From NCBI GenBank assembly GCA_037447655.1, contig JBBHKE010001425.1:15481-54011 (forward strand): 38,531 nucleotides of DNA, given 5' to 3'. How positions within the stretch are numbered: the stretch's first letter is position 1; each line of letters opens with the position of its first letter. The notes beneath the pieces are model-generated. The model was given only the letters and a program-made list of their open reading frames with translations, was not told where the DNA came from and did no database searches. This stretch comes from Zygnema cylindricum. Its lineage: Eukaryota > Streptophyta > Zygnematophyceae > Zygnematales > Zygnemataceae. Positions 33,901 to 38,531 of this stretch are shown piece after piece. The translations under genes were made by a program, and so were the position numbers.

Positions 33901-35263
33901 ACACAAAAAGAGGGAATTGAGTACGAGGAAACCTTTGCCCCAGTGGTCACATTTCCCTCCGTCCGCATACTTCTCAGCCTGGCAGCAGCGGAAGACATGG
34001 AAGTGCACCAGATGGACATCAAGACAACCTTTTTGCATGGAGAATTGGAAGAGGAGATCATCATGCGACAACCCGAAAAATTTGTGGAGGAAAGAGAGGA
34101 GAGTAAGGTATGCCGGCTGATTAAATCCCTCTGCGGTTTCAAACAAGCACCTCGAGAGTGGAATAATAAACTTGATGAGTTTCTTACCGGTCTGGGATAT
34201 ATCCAGATCAGCTCAAATCACTCAATCTATGTTTTTGAGGTTGAGGAAGGTATTCTATTTATTGCAATTTATGTTGATGATTTACTTGTTTTAAGTAAAT
34301 CAATGGAAAAAGTTAATAAACTGAAAACCGATCTTAAAGGGAGATTTGAAATAAAGGATAGGGGAGAAGCAAAATATATTTTGGGAATTCAAGTAGAAAG
34401 ATACCGAGAAAGAAAGATTATAAGATTGACTCAAAATGAAGCAATAAGGAACATGCTGGAAAACTTCAGATGGATAAAGCTAATAGTTGTACAACTCCAA
34501 TGGAGTTAAAGAAGGGAAGTGAGGGGAGTGAGGAAGAAGGAGTCATAGTTTTAGACGAGAAATTATCTCCTAAAGAACAGAAGTTCATGCAGACTATTCC
34601 TTACAGACAAGTAGTGGGAAGCCTAATCTATTTTATGAATTGTACCCGGCCAGATTTAGTTGCAACTGTAGGAGTGCTGAGTAGAAGTCTAAATGCACCC
34701 ACTAAGAAGGATTGGGAGGCAGCTAAGAGAGTCCTTAGATATCTGATAGGAACTAAGGATCTATGGTTGCATTTGGGTGGAGAGAATACTGACATCACTA
34801 CTTCGGGTGATGCAATTATGGTGATGCTCCGATGAGGAGATGTACTTCTGGATATGTATTATATGTGGGTGATGGGGCTTGCTGTTGGAGTAGCAAACAA
34901 CAAAAGGTTATTGCTCAGTCCACCATGGAGGCTGAGTATATGGCCTCTTGCTCTGCTGTAAAAGAATTGATGTGGGTGAAATCTTTGCTTGGTGAGCTTC
35001 GTAACCTTAAGAGTGGTGTACATAATTTTTTTTGTGATAATCATTCAGCAATTGCTATTTCTGCCAATCCTAAACATCATTTTAAAGCTAAACACATGGA
35101 CATTAGACTCAGCTTTGTTAGAGAGAAAGTAGAAAACAAAATAATCAGTTTAGAGAACCGACCAGATAGTGAGATGGTAGCAGATATGATGACCAAACCT
35201 GTGCCTTCCCTTGAACTTATTTTCTGCAGGAAGAAGTGTGGTCTGAAATTAAAGATTACCTAG
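30917..35263 (+). pseudogene. Copia gag-pol polyprotein, broken
   Basis: The gag frame probably begins at ATG 30941, just inside the LTR boundary (30917 is an earlier in-frame ATG within the LTR). Gag shows FNGTSFIYWESMM and a CCHC knuckle at 31815-31856 with the second Cys changed to Tyr and an adjacent TAG. The protease motif W..DSGAS at 32067-32090 carries TAG for Trp and TAA for Ser. Integrase keeps H..RLGH and CSGCALGKAHRLPF (about 32470-32610), but its NNGGEY (about 32854) has Asn for the catalytic Asp. RT keeps YVDDLLVL (34270-34293). RNase H keeps the terminal KHMDIRLSF and ADMMTKP. At least three frameshifts and more than six stops make it non-functional. Confidence 0.92.
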
Positions 35264-35276
35264 AAAATAAGGGAAG
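35262..35276 (+). other. Polypurine tract of the copia element
   Basis: AGAAAATAAGGGAAG directly precedes the TG that opens the right LTR, the usual position of the plus-strand primer site. Confidence 0.8.
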
Positions 35277-36340
35277 TGTAGAAATCAATGGTTATTTCAT
35301 TATTTTCTAGGTCTAAATTGGAATATAGAAAGAAGCCGAGGAAGTCTGCCTCTAACTTCTCTCTCAAACTCCCACACTTGTTGCAGTCACTGAGAAGTTG
35401 GAGAGAAGCTAGAGCCATGGCTACCTAGGCTATCCAGAGGTTTACGAGAAATAGATTATTCAATTTATGGATAGGAAGGTTTATTTACTAAAACGTATAT
35501 GTCGGTGACAGGATTTGATCCTGACACCAGCAGACCGTTTAAGCACCGGTAGCGAGTAGCCTCAGCCGTTAAGTCTAGAAGTTCTGATACATACTATTAG
35601 GTTTGATTTGTATTCATATGTTACGATGTCGGAAAATTCATTTAACGGCGGATGTTAACGGTTACATAGAACCCGTTATGTAAACGTACGGATTACGGTA
35701 TGGACAAGAACAAAGTACCGCGCATTTTGTTTCTTTTACGAAACAAATACCGCGCATGTTTTTATGACGGCTACGATTGAAATCTACATTTAATCAGACA
35801 ACCGGGAAAAAAGTCGAGATCGCGGAAGAGATTCTCAGTGGTTTATGGTCATCGCCACATCGGATGACACATGGCAAAATTGCGTTGGATCGCAGTATCT
35901 CCAGGGATTACGGCACCGAATCTGGATACGACATGTGTCGACTTTTAGGCCATGTTGTACAATTTCCGTACATAAAGTACACCGGCGGCTGTACTTTTAT
36001 GTACGACAGTTTAATATGATTGGCGCCGTACACCAGTAGATAGAGTTTGTGAGAGAGATAAGACTTAGAAAAATTGGTAGATAGGACCCTCTCTCCCAAA
36101 GAGCTTCTATACAAAAGGTCAACTTTGACCCTCGATAACTAACTGCTCAGGGGAGCAAATTCAGAGATTCTTTTTTCTATCGACTCAGGGGAGTCTTCCT
36201 TTCACAAAGGTGAAGTTGGTCAGAGTTTTTGTCTGCCAGGGTGTCATTTGATCTTGCTGAAACACAAAGGGGTCAAGGTTATCCTAGAGGCTTATTGGAT
36301 GCTGTCCACTCTAAGGACTTATGGAGGTCTCAGAGTTTCA
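35277..36340 (+). repeat. Right LTR of the copia element
   Basis: 1064 bases, TGTAG...TTTCA. It contains a near-perfect hairpin (GGTGACAGGAT / ATCCTGACACC, 3-base loop, about 35506-35530) that is mutated in the left copy. Confidence 0.94.
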
Positions 36341-36342
36341 GC

Positions 36343-38531
36343 CTCCACATCCCATCGATGGAGCAGGTTCTCAATGAGGAACACTACTGTTGTAGATATA
36401 GAGGAGTAGTGGGGAACATCCTTCCTCTCACCATATTTTCAAGCGTTCGTACTTCCTCCGTGGGAGGGGGGTCCACACCTCTCAAGGCAGCACCTTCTAC
36501 CGGAGGAGGACAAGGTTGCGGTCCCTAGAAAGAGGATACGGGAGTCATCTCGCTGGCTCAGTTTGTCAGCCCCACTGTGCCTTCCTCTTCCCATTTCACC
36601 AACCCTGCAGAGGAAGAAAAGGAAATGGGGGATATCCGGATCTTTACAGGAGATAGCTCGGGGATCGCATTTTCGGATTTCGAGTTGTTGTGGAAATCTT
36701 TCATATAAGCCGAAATCAATAAGTTCCGGGGAGGCGCCATTCCCGATGACTTCGAGACAACCCTCTTCCCCATGATGGTCAACTACCTTTGTGGAGGGGC
36801 GTTAGCAGATTACAAGGAGCGTCAACCTCTTTTGATGGCTCCTAGCATCAAGATCTTGGATCCGAACCTTGATGCGGCAGTCCTGCAAGCGGAGGCTAAC
36901 TTAGCGGCAGCGGCTGCAACCCTTGTAACCTCTAGCGTCACACAAGACATGAAATTGTAGGCAGAAGGAAGTGCCTATATTAACCAGCTACAAGCCATTC
37001 AGGCAGTCCAAGCAGCAACTCGCATGGTTGCTAATCCCAACCCTTATACCACTTTGCTAAACATCTAGAGACTCCTCTACACAAGGAGGATCGGGTCAAC
37101 AATCAAGGAATTCACGAAATTCTGATGTTTGAAGAACAAGACTCCCAAGAAAACGAAACTGTATACGATTGACCTTCCGGCAATGGCAATTAAATACTTT
37201 ATCGCTATCTCTAATTCATTCAGACTGACAGGGCCAACTGCTCTAGAAAACTAGTTTGGCGGACAGGCAATTCAAGACATCAATCCCTCCGCCAAAGAAA
37301 TCTCACTGGTGGCGAAGAAATTATATTACCACTTTGTCTACAGTGAGGCAAGGTAGAATGCTGTGACCGGCAAAGCTCGAGCAAATTTTGCGGGATTCGC
37401 CGGGGAAACCTCCTTGAATGAAGTGGAACAGGCTTAACTTGAAGCTTTGCGGAAGCTTAAAGGGAAGCAAGTGGCTGACAGCGGGTTAGAACCAGCTGTT
37501 CGAGCAAATGAGACAGTATTTCTCTATAATTGCATAAATTGTCAACAACCAGGTCATGGGTGGAAGCACTGCATCAGGAAAATTCAACAGGAGCTGGCTT
37601 GGAGACTTAAGGAATGGGAGAAAGAACGTGCAGAAAGGTCTTTGAAACAACAAGAAAAGCTCAAGGGAGGGAGGGGAGAGGACAAGACCCTTGTCACCAA
37701 AGAAACTTACCGTCCAACTCCATGGAGCAAAACTTCTAGGATGTCCCAATCTCAGTCGCGGCAAATCAACCTTCCAAAGTTTGCTAACGCTCAAATTTCC
37801 AACGAAATCCGGAGTAAATATACCACCGAGGGCGCTTAGTGCGAAGCTTGTGGATTTCTGGGGCATAAAGAAGGGCAATGTTTTCGGAAAAATGGATTAC
37901 CCAAGGAAATGATAAAATTTGCTTTGTTTACTGGAGAAAGAGAAACATATGTTAACCCTCTCCCCCTCCAACTACTTTACCCTTGGCGGCGCCAACTTAT
38001 GTCCACGCCGGAGAGATGTGAACGAGCCCCAACCGCTCCGGCTAGGCTTACGCCGGAGATCATCATACAACAACAAAGTCAGCAACTGGCCGCAATGGCT
38101 GCAGAGTTGGCTACCCTATGCCTGGGATCTTCTTCCCGGCTTGTTCCTTTCACAGCAGCACAACGACTCCAAAAGCTGAAACAGGAGTTGTTGTAGAAGC
38201 TCGCGGAGCTTGAGCTTCAAGGCATTGTGGGTGCCAACGATGACGACTTATTGGGCTAGGATTTGGAACCCCCAAATGCCCACCATGCCCGAACCTTCTT
38301 GTCCGGAGCTTGGAATGTTAGGGTGGGAGACAGCCGCCGCCAACTCCGCAATTCCACCTCGATGCAAAGACTGGACAGGCATAAAATGGGTCAACGGGAC
38401 CACAATTGGAAAGCAGTAATGCTGAACAGCGACATCGGCTAAGGAATCAAACCTAATCACCCACCATCTCTTCCTCCCAAACCTAAGTTGCCTCCCGGTT
38501 TGAAAAATTACCAGAATGAGAAATAACAGCG
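36343..38531 (+). pseudogene. Second gag-like retroelement frame with two CCHC zinc knuckles, partial
   Basis: A frame beginning after the copia right LTR, shifting at least once, runs to the right window edge. It has a capsid-like region (IRIFTGDSSGIAFSDFELLW, about 36630-36690), an Ala-rich helix, and two intact knuckles, CINCQQPGHGWKHC (37531-37572) and CEACGFLGHKEGQC (37840-37881), in the same frame and separated by a charged linker. It is interrupted by about ten stops, mostly TAG plus TAA and TGA. Two gag knuckles occur in several Ty3/gypsy and other LTR groups; no enzyme domain is in view, so the class is open. Confidence 0.7.

Larger units (their letters stand above)
29873..36340 (+). 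mobile_element. Ty1/copia LTR retrotransposon, full length but inactive
   Basis: Two LTRs (29873-30936 and 35277-36340) flank an internal region with gag, protease, integrase, reverse transcriptase and RNase H in copia order (integrase before RT). A purine tract AGAAAATAAGGGAAG (35262-35276) precedes the right LTR, which starts TGTAG and ends TTTCA. I counted about 19 differences in the first roughly 270 aligned LTR bases (near 7%), so the insertion is not recent. The left LTR has lost its first bases at the junction with an inverted fragment, and no target-site duplication is visible. Confidence 0.93.

Noticed and set aside
27723-38531. TAG/TAA read as glutamine (alternative genetic code)
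   Set aside because: Many retroelement stops would read well as Gln, but the BCS1-like gene ends with TAG and the GT61-like gene with TAA at natural protein ends, and the relics also have frameshifts and TGA stops. Decay explains it better.

Overview
This is a window of a spliced, fairly AT-rich eukaryotic nuclear genome. Introns follow GT/AG rules and many are short, the genes are split into small exons, and the right half is dominated by decayed transposable elements. I cannot place the organism firmly. The gene content (a BCS1-type mitochondrial AAA protein, GT61-type glycosyltransferases, pogo-like and Ty1/copia elements) would suit a protist, an alga or a fungus-like lineage.

Layout. 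1-698 is a perfect mirror repeat: 337 bases are repeated in reversed, non-complemented order around a 24-base spacer. 1-2835 (minus) holds the 5' part of a secreted or Golgi-type protein gene that runs off the left edge. 3329-5956 (plus) is an intact four-exon BCS1-like gene, divergent from it across a short shared upstream region carrying a GTACG/GTACT microsatellite. 8176-15333 (minus) is a gene of at least 17 exons. It has a signal peptide, and its C-terminal third carries GT61 (EOGT/DUF563-like) glycosyltransferase motifs. Two of its exons resemble exons of the gene at the left edge, so the two are paralogues flanking the BCS1 gene.

16.2-18.2 kb is a head-to-tail row of TA-flanked inverted-repeat elements, one containing a 10-N gap. 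The same family is found in two introns of the glycosyltransferase gene. 19.1-23.9 kb is an inactivated DDE/pogo-like transposase gene whose splice sites are still recognisable. Its 2.6-kb first intron contains a second, unrelated and broken coding region (20283-21610). Hairpin-bearing tandem repeats (24.2-24.6 kb), AT-rich DNA and a purine-rich stretch with a 99-bp tandem duplication follow.

27.7-38.5 kb is retrotransposon territory: a degenerate Pro/Ser-rich gag-like reading frame; a 6.5-kb Ty1/copia element with two 1.06-kb LTRs and a recognisable but broken gag-protease-integrase-RT-RNase H; a small inverted copy of that element's own interior directly beside its left LTR; and a second gag-like frame with two CCHC zinc knuckles that runs off the right edge. 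Many stops in these relics fit CAG/CAA/CGA to TAG/TAA/TGA changes, and several key residues fit G-to-A changes. The two genes most likely to be functional are the BCS1-like gene and the GT61-like gene. The clearest anomaly is the mirror repeat.
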